DNA of 64,000 nucleotides, taken from CAG-791 sp963655255 (lineage in GTDB: Bacteria; Bacillota; Clostridia; Lachnospirales; Lachnospiraceae). The notes under the pieces were generated by a model that was not told the DNA's origin, did not search any database, and worked only from the letters and a program-made list of their open reading frames with translations. Positions within the stretch are counted from its first letter, which is position 1. Each line of letters begins with the position of its first letter. The stretch spans positions 1 to 64,000 of the forward strand of contig CAVKEB010000002.1 in assembly GCA_963655255.1 (NCBI GenBank). The letters are read 5' to 3'. Shown piece by piece: positions 34,804-42,869 of this stretch. The translations under genes were made by a program, and so were the position numbers.

Positions 34804-34859
34804 GATTCACCAATTAACGTTGCAAATATTTATAAAATGGCAAAAATTGACACGATAAC

Positions 34860-34888
34860 TTGAAAATAACGACCTTAGAATGTATGAT
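34860..34888 (+). promoter_or_regulatory. Sigma-A type promoter of the ATPase island
   Basis: TTGAAA (34860-34865) and TATGAT (34883-34888) lie 17 bp apart, each one base from consensus. The transcript would begin near 34895, just before repeat A3. Confidence 0.7.
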
Positions 34889-34907
34889 GGCTGTACAGAG
34901 AGGTGAA

Positions 34908-35113
34908 GTTTGAAAGTGACATCGATATGTCACTTTCAAACAGCAGAATTGGTGCTGACGCACCGGCTGCCACATTCGGCAAAACCGCGCACTCGAAGAT
35001 GTCTGATGACATCTTCTCCTGCTTAGAGTGCCGCTTGGCGGCACTCTGTACACAGAGAGAATTCGCCTTCGCGAAATTCTCTCTGGTATCGCGGTTTTTG
35101 CCTCAGTGAGGAA
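34908..35113 (+). repeat. Family A leader repeat, copy A3 (fullest copy)
   Basis: Successive hairpins: a perfect 15-bp stem opening GTTTGAAAGTGACAT, GGTGC/GCACC, GAAGATGTC/GACATCTTC, GAGTGCCGC/GCGGCACTC and AGAGAGAATT/AATTCTCTCT. The last three are enclosed by GGCAAAACCGCG pairing with CGCGGTTTTTGCC. CACTC occurs on both sides of GAGTG, allowing two exclusive folds. It ends in CCTCAGTGAGG, the ribosome site of the next gene. Confidence 0.85.
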
Positions 35114-35118
35114 TAAAT

Positions 35119-36348
35119 ATGAAGCTATATAAACGCGAAAAGTATTTATCCAAAATGCGTGCATTTTTTCATGATGATGACCTTATTAAAGTGATAACCG
35201 GGATACGTAGATGTGGAAAATCCAGTCTTATGGAAACCATAGCTGAAGAACTTAAAGAAGGCGGTGTTGCAGAAAGCAATATCATTTACATTGATCTCGA
35301 TAAACGTGGATATAAAAACATTCGAAATACGGATCAGTTAGAGTCACTAATTGAATCCACTACACAAATGAAAGGAATGAAATACCTTTTTATAGATGAA
35401 ATTCAGAATGTTGAAGGTTTTGAAGAGGTAATCAATGGATTTAGATCAGAAGGGGGTTATTCAATTTTTATCACAGGTTCTAATTCTTATTTGCTTAGCG
35501 GAGAACTCGTAACGAAATTGACCGGCAGATATCTTGAATTTGAAATGTTTCCGCTGACATTTGATGAATATGAAGATATGAAGAGGTTTTATGGACGAGA
35601 TCTTAACGCCAATACTGAAATAGAACTGAATAACTATATTTTGGAAGGCGGATTTCCGCGTGCTGTTAAAATTGACAGCCTTTCAGATAAGCGTACTTAT
35701 GTGAGGGGAATTATTGATGAAATTTTTGAAAAAGATATCAAGCGGAGAGTTAAAATAAAGGATGTTCAGTCATTTGAACTGGTTCGAAATTATATTATTA
35801 ATAATTTTGGAGCAACGACAAGCATTAATAGTCTACATGAAGCACTGATCAAAAATGGTATGGTAATTAGCCGTGCAACGGTGACTCGGTATATAAAAAT
35901 ACTGCTTGATGCTAAGATCTTGTATGAGTGCAAAAGATTTGATATGAAATCGAAAAAAGCACTCTCAGGAGAACAGAAATATTACATTGCTGATTTGAGT
36001 TTTTACTACGCACTGAATACGGATAATCGGATCAATTATGGACCGGCATTGGAGAATATCGTGTATCTGTATACCAGAAGTCTTGATTATGCAGTAAGTG
36101 TGGGTCGTATTGGAAAACTGGAATGTGACTTTATTCTCCGAGACCATGATATGGATTATTCCTATGTACAGGTGGCTTATAAGATGCTGCAGAATAAAGG
36201 TACAGAGGACCGGGAATACAGACCGTTAGAGAGCATACGGGATAACTATAAAAAATATGTCGTGACAACAGATTATATGTTGCAAAAGAGAAATGGTATC
36301 CTTCATGTCAATTTGATGGATTTCATAGGTGAAGGTAAGCGGTTTTAA
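35119..36348 (+). CDS. AAA_14/DUF4143 family ATPase
   Basis: A 409-residue protein. The AAA_14 ATPase domain (Walker A GIRRCGKSS near residue 28, Walker B YLFIDEIQ near 93, ITGSNSYLL sensor) is followed by a C-terminal DUF4143 domain related to restriction-endonuclease folds (DFILRDHDMDYSYVQVAY). Such proteins are common in accessory regions; their role is unsettled. Base use is strongly AT-rich. It has its own promoter and a 220-base leader made of repeat A3, whose end supplies GAGG six bases before the ATG. Confidence 0.88.
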   Translation: MKLYKREKYLSKMRAFFHDDDLIKVITGIRRCGKSSLMETIAEELKEGGVAESNIIYIDLDKRGYKNIRNTDQLESLIESTTQMKGMKYLFIDEIQNVEGFEEVINGFRSEGGYSIFITGSNSYLLSGELVTKLTGRYLEFEMFPLTFDEYEDMKRFYGRDLNANTEIELNNYILEGGFPRAVKIDSLSDKRTYVRGIIDEIFEKDIKRRVKIKDVQSFELVRNYIINNFGATTSINSLHEALIKNGMVISRATVTRYIKILLDAKILYECKRFDMKSKKALSGEQKYYIADLSFYYALNTDNRINYGPALENIVYLYTRSLDYAVSVGRIGKLECDFILRDHDMDYSYVQVAYKMLQNKGTEDREYRPLESIRDNYKKYVVTTDYMLQKRNGILHVNLMDFIGEGKRF

Positions 36349-36417
36349 GTGAAGGGTTTATTCATCAAAGAAGATAAAAATCTATTAACAAATTGGAATT
36401 TTGCTAAGGGGTGGCTT

Positions 36418-37647
36418 ATGAAAATTACCGCAGTTGCAGTTGGAACAAGAGGTGATGTGAATCCGTTAGTTGAATTGGGTTCTGAAATGGTAAAAAGAGG
36501 TCATGAATTTCGGATACTGGCACAGGAAGAATTTCGTCCGTTAATAGAAAAAAAGAATGTAACCTATCTTCATTTAGACGGAGATGCAGGACATGTCATG
36601 AAATATCTGGTGACCGATTATAAAAACAGTATGGATTTTATGATTGGCTTAATGAAGCTGAAGAGAGAAAATCCTCTGTTTATGGAACAGACATTGCAGG
36701 CACTGGAAGGATCAGATGTGTGTATGTACGGTACATGCTCAGGATTTGTGAGAGATGCTGCTGACAAACTAGGAATTCCATGTATCCGTTATTTCTATAG
36801 CCCATATGACAGAACGGAGTTGTATTCGTTATACTCATTGGAGCACAATACTCCGGCAGTGGGTAAGAGCTATGACGCTATCACCGGTGGAATGCCAATG
36901 TTGTCAAATCTTCTTATGGGAAAATGGAGAAAGCAAAATGGAATTCCACCAGTGAAAAGTTTTAAACATTACACGGAGCAAAATGGCAGGAAAGTACTTA
37001 CTTTTTATCCGGTAAGCCCGATCCTTATGCCGAAGGATCCGAAATGGGAAGAACATATTCATGTTACGGGATACTGGTATCACCCGGAAGAAGATGCAGC
37101 AGGATATAAAATTGATCCGGAGTTGGAGCGCTTTTTGACAGAGGGAGAGAAACCAATATTTATTGCATTCGGTAAAGCTGAGTCAAAGAAATTGGCAGAG
37201 CTGCAGATCCGGGTGGTTGAGGCATTGAAAGAGACTGGGATCAAAGCGGTAGTACAGGCATTTCAGATATCAGCGCCACAGAATACAGAAAAATTATATT
37301 TTGTAGGAAAAATTCCGTACAGTTACATATTTCCACGTGTGAAAGCAGTGGTTCATCATGGCGGCTGCACAACAAATGGTATTGGAATATGGGCGGGCTG
37401 TCCGACGTTGATCATCCCACTGGCATTGGATCAGTGGTATTATGGCAGAACGGTACATGAACTGGGAATAGGACCGGAGCCATTGTATATAAGAAAAAAA
37501 CTCTGTACAAAAGAGCAGATAAAGGATGCTTTCAATGATCTTGTCAGTGGAAAGTACGAAAATCGAGCTAAAGAGCTTTCCAGGCAGATAAGGCAGGAAA
37601 ATGGTATAGAAGAAGCGATTCAGGCAATCGAAGATTATGTGAATTAA
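36418..37647 (+). CDS. GT1-family glycosyltransferase (UGT/MGT-like)
   Basis: A 409-residue GT-B glycosyltransferase. The N-terminus (AVGTRGDVNPLVELG) is typical of sterol/macrolide glucosyltransferases, and the nucleotide-sugar motif HHGGCTTNGIGIWAGCP lies near residue 325. It would move a sugar, probably glucose from UDP-glucose, to a lipid or small molecule. AAGGGG precedes the ATG at 36418; an upstream GTG at 36349 directly follows the ATPase stop but lacks support. It is AT-rich like its neighbours. Confidence 0.87.
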   Translation: MKITAVAVGTRGDVNPLVELGSEMVKRGHEFRILAQEEFRPLIEKKNVTYLHLDGDAGHVMKYLVTDYKNSMDFMIGLMKLKRENPLFMEQTLQALEGSDVCMYGTCSGFVRDAADKLGIPCIRYFYSPYDRTELYSLYSLEHNTPAVGKSYDAITGGMPMLSNLLMGKWRKQNGIPPVKSFKHYTEQNGRKVLTFYPVSPILMPKDPKWEEHIHVTGYWYHPEEDAAGYKIDPELERFLTEGEKPIFIAFGKAESKKLAELQIRVVEALKETGIKAVVQAFQISAPQNTEKLYFVGKIPYSYIFPRVKAVVHHGGCTTNGIGIWAGCPTLIIPLALDQWYYGRTVHELGIGPEPLYIRKKLCTKEQIKDAFNDLVSGKYENRAKELSRQIRQENGIEEAIQAIEDYVN

Positions 37648-37686
37648 AGAACGAAGAAACGATTCATACCCTTGGTGGAAAATAAT

Positions 37687-38391
37687 ATGAATTTGGAAAA
37701 ATATCTTAGAGAAACACGTATGCTTGATTATTCAAATTCGTCCATTCAGGAACTCATCAAAAGCAGAGGCTGGAAGGAAACAGAGGACTTTGAACGAATC
37801 AAAAGTATCTACAATTTTGTCAGAGATGAGATTTTGTTTGGATACAATATTGATGACGACATACCCGCTTCCAAGGTCCTTTCTGACGGTTATGGACAAT
37901 GTAATACCAAGGGAACATTGTTTATGGCACTGCTTCGTGCCTGTGATATTCCGTGTCGAGTACATGGCTTTACAATCGATAAGAAATTACAGAAAGGTGC
38001 TATGACGGGACTTGTTTATAAAAGAGCACCGCAGAATGTCTTCCATAGCTGGGTTGAAGTATACTTCGAAGAAACCTGGTACGAACTTGAGGCCTTTATA
38101 TTAGACAAGCAATATCTTGAAAGACTGCAGGCTATGAATGCAGATTGTGTCGGTGCTTTTTGTGGTTATGGTGTTGCCGTTAAGGATTTTCAACATCCGG
38201 TCATCGATTTCAACAGGAATCATACATATATCCAGAGTGAGGGAATCAATCAGGATTTTGGCGTCTATGATTGTCCCGACGATTTGTTAAAAGAACATCA
38301 TCAGGAATTATCATCGATAAAGAAATTTGCCTACAGGCATTACGGCAGACATATGATGAATAGGAATGTGAGAAAAATCCGAAACGAATAG
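37687..38391 (+). CDS. Transglutaminase-like protein
   Basis: A 234-residue protein with the transglutaminase core: Cys in GYGQCNTKG (near residue 78), His in FHSWVEVYF (near 120) and a third position in WYELEAF that is Glu where the family usually has Asp. It lacks a signal peptide, so it should act in the cytoplasm, perhaps as a peptidase or amidase and not a crosslinker. GGTGG lies nine bases before the ATG; the TTG at 37672 is less likely. It is the last gene of the AT-rich island. Confidence 0.8.
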   Translation: MNLEKYLRETRMLDYSNSSIQELIKSRGWKETEDFERIKSIYNFVRDEILFGYNIDDDIPASKVLSDGYGQCNTKGTLFMALLRACDIPCRVHGFTIDKKLQKGAMTGLVYKRAPQNVFHSWVEVYFEETWYELEAFILDKQYLERLQAMNADCVGAFCGYGVAVKDFQHPVIDFNRNHTYIQSEGINQDFGVYDCPDDLLKEHHQELSSIKKFAYRHYGRHMMNRNVRKIRNE

Positions 38392-38440
38392 TACAGATTC
38401 AAACTTAAAGAGGTGATTTTACACGGTAGATTACCATACA

Positions 38441-38536
38441 AAAAGCCCCGGACGACTGTCGATCTGAATCGCCTCCAATCGTTAGATTTTGGGTCTGACA
38501 ATTGGGAATCACCTCAATCAAGACAGCTGCCGGGGC
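38441..38536 (-). terminator. Long-stem terminator downstream of the DUF2798 remnant
   Basis: On the minus strand GCCCCGG...CTGTC pairs with GACAG...CCGGGGC (38446-38536) and is followed by TTTTT. The 60-base loop contains two imperfect direct repeats, GATTGAGGTGATTC and GATTGGAGGCGATTC. Confidence 0.7.
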
Positions 38537-38552
38537 GCCGCTTCGCACTTTT

Positions 38553-38717
38553 TTACAGAACCGTTCCTTCCGGGAACGCGGTGCGGAACACTTTGCGGAC
38601 GAGAGGACCTGCTACAAGAAGCTGGAACGGCAGTGCCATCACGAAATTCCTGGGGATGTTCGTGAGCCAGGTCAGGAGCAGGGGCTGGAAGTTTCCGCCT
38701 TTTGTAAGTGTTTTTTA
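38553..38717 (-). pseudogene. C-terminal remnant of a DUF2798 membrane protein gene
   Basis: Reading the minus strand gives about 54 codons ending FVMALPFQLLVAGPLVRKVF and a stop at 38553, preceded by TWLTNIPRN. This is the typical end of DUF2798 proteins (MALP..L.AGPLVR). The frame is closed by a stop at 38718-38720 and has no start or ribosome site, so the 5' half is missing. It lies exactly where the AT-rich island meets GC-rich chromosome, suggesting that the island's arrival truncated it. Confidence 0.68.
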
Positions 38718-38826
38718 TGATTTGTCACTGCTTGGCACAGAGCAATTCCGTGAGGCTTCTCTGATACGCGAAGTGAATTATGAAGCAATCCACTTCAAAT
38801 GTCAGGGACTCTGGGCGGAATCATTG
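38718..38826. other. Short unassigned gap
   Basis: No gene is seen. A weak hairpin, GAAGTG with CACTTC (about 38778-38805), could be the 3' end of the DUF1846 transcript. Confidence 0.3.
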
Positions 38827-40299
38827 CTACTGCTTCTCGTACACGGGCGTGCAGGTCAGGTGCATGCCGAGACGCCGGAAGACGGTCTCGTCCACATCCG
38901 AGAGGATGACGGAGGAATGAACCTCGTTGCCGCGAAGGCGGGGGAGCTGCTCCATGGCGAGCTTCGCGTGCGGGTTGGTAGCCGCACTGATGGAAAGTGC
39001 GATCAGGAGCTCATCGGTGTGCAGGCGCGGATTGTGGCCGCCGAGATAAACGGTCTTCAGCTGCTGAATCGGTGCGATGGATTCCGCGGAGACGAGCTTC
39101 TCCTCGTGCGGAATACCGGCATATTCCTTCAGAACGTTCATGATGGCGGCGGCGGAGGCCCCGAGGAGATCACCGGTCTTTCCGGTGATGAGAGTGCCGT
39201 CTTCCATTTCAATGGCGGCGGCGGGAAGGCCGGTTTCCTTTGCGCGTTTGGTGGCTTCCACGGCGACCGGACGGTCCTGCGGCGTGACGTCGGCCTGCTT
39301 CAGCAGGAGCTCCTGCTTATAGAGCTCCTCCGGCTCGGCCAGTCCCTTGCGGACATTAACGGCACTTGCGTAATAGCGGCGGATGATTTCCTGCTGGGAC
39401 GCCCTGCGGCAGACCTCGTCGTCACAGATGGCGAAGCCCGCCATGTTCACGCCCATATCGGTCGGAGACTTATAAGGGCATTCGTTCATGATGCCCTCGA
39501 AAATCTGCTGCAGAACTGGGAAAATCTCCACGTCGCGGTTGTAGTTGACGGTGGTCTTGCCGTAAGCCTCGAGATGGAATGGATCAATCATGTTGACATC
39601 GGCAAGATCCGCGGTGGCAGCCTCGTAGGCAAGGTTGACCGGGTGCTTGAGCGGGAGATTCCAGATCGGGAAGGTCTCAAATTTCGCATAGCCCGCCTTT
39701 ACGCCGCGCTGGTGTTCCTGGTAAACCTGGGAAAGGCAGGTCGCCATTTTGCCGGAGCCGGGGCCGGGAGCGGTGATGACGACGAGCTCACGGGTGGTTT
39801 CAATGTACTGATTGCGGCCATAGCCGTTTTCGCTGAGGATCAGCGGAATGTTGGACGGATATCCCTCAATCACGTAATGGAGGTAGCAGCGGATGCCGAG
39901 CTGCTCGAGACGCTGACGGAAATGATCGGCGGCGGGCTGTCCGGTGTATTTGGTGATGACGATGCTGCTGACATAGAATCCGCGGTCCTCGAAAGCCTTC
40001 TTCAGCCGGAGAGCGTCTTCATCGTAGGTGATGCCGAGATCGCCGCGGACCTTGTTCTGTTCAATGGCGTCCGCACCGATGACAATGACGATTTCGGCCT
40101 TGTCCTTGAGCTGTTCCAGCATCTGCAGCTTGATATCCGGGGCGAAGCCGGGAAGAACCCGGGCCGCGTGATAATCATCGAAGAGTTTGCCGCCGAACTC
40201 CAGATAGAGCTTCCCGAAATGGGACATCCGCTCCTTGATGTGTGCGGACTGGAGTTCCAGATAGCGTTTGGAATCAAAACCGATTTTTGCTGACGTCAT
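38827..40299 (-). CDS. DUF1846 domain-containing protein
   Basis: A 490-residue cytoplasmic protein matching DUF1846 along its length (SKRYLELQSAHI opening, GPGSGKMATCLSQ near residue 160). The GPGSGK segment resembles a P-loop, so nucleotide binding is plausible. The function is not established. Two ATGs lie six bases apart; AGGAGG is one base from the first and seven from the second, so the second (40299) is the true start. Repeat B3 lies in its upstream region. Confidence 0.85.
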   Translation of the reverse strand: MTSAKIGFDSKRYLELQSAHIKERMSHFGKLYLEFGGKLFDDYHAARVLPGFAPDIKLQMLEQLKDKAEIVIVIGADAIEQNKVRGDLGITYDEDALRLKKAFEDRGFYVSSIVITKYTGQPAADHFRQRLEQLGIRCYLHYVIEGYPSNIPLILSENGYGRNQYIETTRELVVITAPGPGSGKMATCLSQVYQEHQRGVKAGYAKFETFPIWNLPLKHPVNLAYEAATADLADVNMIDPFHLEAYGKTTVNYNRDVEIFPVLQQIFEGIMNECPYKSPTDMGVNMAGFAICDDEVCRRASQQEIIRRYYASAVNVRKGLAEPEELYKQELLLKQADVTPQDRPVAVEATKRAKETGLPAAAIEMEDGTLITGKTGDLLGASAAAIMNVLKEYAGIPHEEKLVSAESIAPIQQLKTVYLGGHNPRLHTDELLIALSISAATNPHAKLAMEQLPRLRGNEVHSSVILSDVDETVFRRLGMHLTCTPVYEKQ

Positions 40300-40328
40300 T
40301 GCCATGCCTCCTGTGTTGTATTTGTTTT

Positions 40329-40480
40329 GGTGCAGTCATTCTGCACCTGTCGAAGTTCTCTTCGGAAATCTATGATGCTGTCGGCGGAAGTTCCTTTGTG
40401 CCCTGGCTGCCTGCCAATTTCAAGAGTGAATCAATCTGCGGGCAGGTCGCATTGAAAACCGCCGGGGCGGAACAGTTACC
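40329..40480 (+). repeat. Family B repeat, decayed copy B3
   Basis: This matches copy B2 in order: a TCGA-type hairpin, a CCTTTG-loop hairpin with TGGC, a GCCAATTTCA...TGCGGGCA hairpin, and the right terminus GGAACAGTTACC. Many stem bases no longer pair, and the left terminus is replaced by a GGTGCAG/CTGCACC hairpin. Confidence 0.5.
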
Positions 40481-40516
40481 AATTATCAGCAGTTCCCTGT
40501 CATCGTATCATGCGGG

Positions 40517-41398
40517 TTACTGCGTCCACTTCTCTACATTCTCAACGAACCCTTCGCCCATGGCCTCCGTGACATCATTGATGATGAAGAATGCCCGCGG
40601 ATCGTAGTGCTGGACGATGTCCTTGATCTCCACGATGTCCTTGTTGTTGCAGATGCAGACCAGAATCTTCTTGTCGTTTCCGGAATACATGCCGGTGCCG
40701 GAGACGCTCGTGACGCCGCGCTCGAGATTGTTCAGAATGTCGCGCGCGATCTCATCCGAGCAGTCCGAAATGATCATGGCACACTTGGCGGTGCGGCCGC
40801 GGGCGAGAATCCAGTCCGTGATTTTGCCCATGATGAAGACGGAGATCAATGCATACAGCGTGTGCTCCACGTTGAAGACCACCGCACCCAGAATCACGAC
40901 GATGCCGTCCAGAATCTGGATGAGCCGTCCGACGCTGTACTGGCGGAAGTACCGGTGCAGGGAATTGCCCAGCATATCCGTGCCACCGGAGGTTGCCCTT
41001 GCCATGAGAAGAAGGCCGGTTCCGGCGCCGAAGCAGATTCCTCCGTAGATGGAGACGAGCAGAAGATTGCCGGACACCAGGTCGTATTCCGGGAAAACCG
41101 CAAGCTCCGCAGTGATGATCAGCCAGGAGAGACCGGTGCGCACGATACTGCGGAACCCCTCCGTCTTCCAGGCAAACAGGAAAATCGGAATGTTCACCAG
41201 AAGGTTGGATACCCACAGGGGAATCTGAAGGGCGGTGTAGTGCCCGGTCAGATATTTGATGATGATGGCAAGGCCGGAGACTCCTCCGGTGACGAGCCCT
41301 GCCGGATCAAAAAAATACTTCGTCGCGGCGGTCGTTATGGTGCTGCCGAGAAGAATCAGCAGGATATCCCCCGCACGAAGCTTCAGCGTCTGTTTCAT
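40517..41398 (-). CDS. YitT family membrane protein (DUF2179)
   Basis: A 293-residue protein with five or six membrane segments in residues 10-190 (PAGLVTGGVSGLAI, GTGLLLMARATSGGTDM) and a C-terminal cytoplasmic DUF2179 domain (about 215-285). YitT proteins are widespread in Firmicutes with no settled function. AAAGGAG lies three bases before the ATG, and a GCCGCAG/CTGCGGC hairpin (41412-41430) sits in the leader. Confidence 0.88.
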   Translation of the reverse strand: MKQTLKLRAGDILLILLGSTITTAATKYFFDPAGLVTGGVSGLAIIIKYLTGHYTALQIPLWVSNLLVNIPIFLFAWKTEGFRSIVRTGLSWLIITAELAVFPEYDLVSGNLLLVSIYGGICFGAGTGLLLMARATSGGTDMLGNSLHRYFRQYSVGRLIQILDGIVVILGAVVFNVEHTLYALISVFIMGKITDWILARGRTAKCAMIISDCSDEIARDILNNLERGVTSVSGTGMYSGNDKKILVCICNNKDIVEIKDIVQHYDPRAFFIINDVTEAMGEGFVENVEKWTQ

Positions 41399-41411
41399 GT
41401 GCTCCTTTTCC

Positions 41412-41430
41412 GCCGCAGACGGACTGCGGC
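41412..41430 (-). other. Leader hairpin upstream of the YitT gene
   Basis: GCCGCAG pairs with CTGCGGC just upstream of the ribosome site. The same stem appears in repeat copies A2 and A5, and in longer form upstream of hprK. Confidence 0.5.
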
Positions 41431-41468
41431 AACGAGAAAATCCGTAAGACCCTTAAAAATCAGAATTC

Positions 41469-42692
41469 TCAGCCCTCCTCAGAGAGCGCGCGGAGAATGG
41501 CTTCTTCAGAAGCCATCACCGTACCCTGTACCATTTCGGGTTTGCCGCCGCCGCGGGCCTGAAAGGCACTGCGGAGAATTCCGTTCGGAATGCGGGCATC
41601 TGCGCCCCGGCCTCCGATGAGATATTTCCAGCCATCTGTGTCACTGCCGACGAAGACGCCTGCGTACCGCCATCCCATCTCGCACAAGGCATTCATAAAG
41701 CTGCGCTGGGAGAGAACGGAAAGGTCCTGCTCGAACAGGTACAGATTTTTCCCGGCAGGAGAAGCCGTGTCGGAGAACTGTGCGCGGATCCGGTCCAGCC
41801 GGGCCTCCACATACTGCTGCTCTCTGATGCGGATGGTTTCCTTCAGTGCTGCAGTCTCTTCAAGGAGCCGCTGTACACCGGAAGAGATGCTCTCCTGCGG
41901 TTCATTCATCAGGTGGGAGGCCTTTTCCAGCTGCTGCTGTCTTCTCTGCATTTCGAGAAGCGCACGTCTGCCGCATACGATGGTAAGGCGGGTGGAATCT
42001 TTGCTGCGGTCCGCGGCAAGAATCTTGATCAGGCCGATCTCGCCGGTCCGTTTCACGTGCGGTGCGCAGCAGGCGCAGACATCAATGCCCGCAATGGTGA
42101 CGATGCGGATCTTTCCGTCGATCTCCTTTTTGCTGCGGTAATCGAGGCGTTTCAGAGCCTCTTCCGAAGGGTATTCGCACGTGATCGGAACATTGCGCCA
42201 GACCGCTTCATTGGCCTTTTCTTCAAGAGAAAGAAGTTCGTCTGCAGAGAGAACGCCGCTGGTGTCCAGTGTCACGGTGTTGTCACTCAGCCGGAAGCCG
42301 ACATTCTCATAGCCCCACAGGCTGTGGAGAAGGCCGGAGAGAATGTGCTCTCCGGAATGATTCTGCATATTGGAGTAGCGGTGCTCCCAGTCGAGAATCC
42401 CGTGGACGTTCTGACCGGGGGCGAGGAGCGTGGCAAGAGCGGTATCCGTCTCCTCCGGATCCACCCGAAGTGTGTGTGTAATGATCCGGTCTCCTGAAAT
42501 CTGCACATCCGTCACCGGAAGTCCGGCGAGTGTGCCGCGGTCCGGAGTCTGTCCTCCTTCCTCCGGGAAAAAGAGCGTGGCAGACAGAACGACCAGGATC
42601 TTTCCGGGAGCTTCCTCGTGGGAAGAGAGGACGGTGGTATCAAATTCAGTATCGTAGGGCTGCGTATCATACAGCCGGATGGTTTCTTCCAT
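41469..42692 (-). CDS. AlaX-type alanyl-tRNA editing protein
   Basis: A 407-residue protein resembling the editing and C-terminal domains of AlaRS without the synthetase core. The zinc motifs HSGEH (near residue 116) and CACCAPH (near 209) form the deacylase site that removes Ser or Gly from tRNA-Ala. A coiled coil (about 250-310) and a DHHA1-type domain with the Gly-rich QARGGGKPEM follow. It is the long AlaX form. It diverges from ftsH. AGGAG lies twelve bases before the ATG, a rather long spacing. Confidence 0.88.
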   Translation of the reverse strand: MEETIRLYDTQPYDTEFDTTVLSSHEEAPGKILVVLSATLFFPEEGGQTPDRGTLAGLPVTDVQISGDRIITHTLRVDPEETDTALATLLAPGQNVHGILDWEHRYSNMQNHSGEHILSGLLHSLWGYENVGFRLSDNTVTLDTSGVLSADELLSLEEKANEAVWRNVPITCEYPSEEALKRLDYRSKKEIDGKIRIVTIAGIDVCACCAPHVKRTGEIGLIKILAADRSKDSTRLTIVCGRRALLEMQRRQQQLEKASHLMNEPQESISSGVQRLLEETAALKETIRIREQQYVEARLDRIRAQFSDTASPAGKNLYLFEQDLSVLSQRSFMNALCEMGWRYAGVFVGSDTDGWKYLIGGRGADARIPNGILRSAFQARGGGKPEMVQGTVMASEEAILRALSEEG

Positions 42693-42793
42693 AATAAATA
42701 ATATCTCCTATCAGACATCAGGCATATCCTTTAGTATACATGAAAGCGCACGGCGCCGCATGAACTCTTCAGACTTTTTTCATATTATATGTG

Positions 42794-42822
42794 TTGATGC
42801 CTTTCAAAGGCATCATTATAAT
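42794..42822 (+). promoter_or_regulatory. ftsH promoter
   Basis: TTGATG (42794-42799) and a perfect TATAAT (42817-42822) are 17 bp apart, giving a start of transcription about 40 bases before the ftsH ATG. Confidence 0.8.
42796..42814. promoter_or_regulatory. 19-bp perfect palindrome inside the ftsH promoter, putative operator
   Basis: GATGCCTTT-C-AAAGGCATC overlaps the -35 box and fills the spacer up to just before the -10. A repressor bound here would block polymerase. No known regulator site is recognised. Confidence 0.6.
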
Positions 42823-42869
42823 GAGAAGCAGTGTTTTTATGCAAAAAAGCCTTACATACGGAGGGGCGA

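Noticed and set aside
38446..38536. Inverted repeat as the end of an insertion sequence
   Set aside because: No transposase or matching second end is found, and the arms plus T run fit a minus-strand terminator better.
38413..40293. 626-codon open frame on the plus strand
   Set aside because: It is antisense to the well-supported DUF1846 gene, has no ribosome site and resembles no protein.
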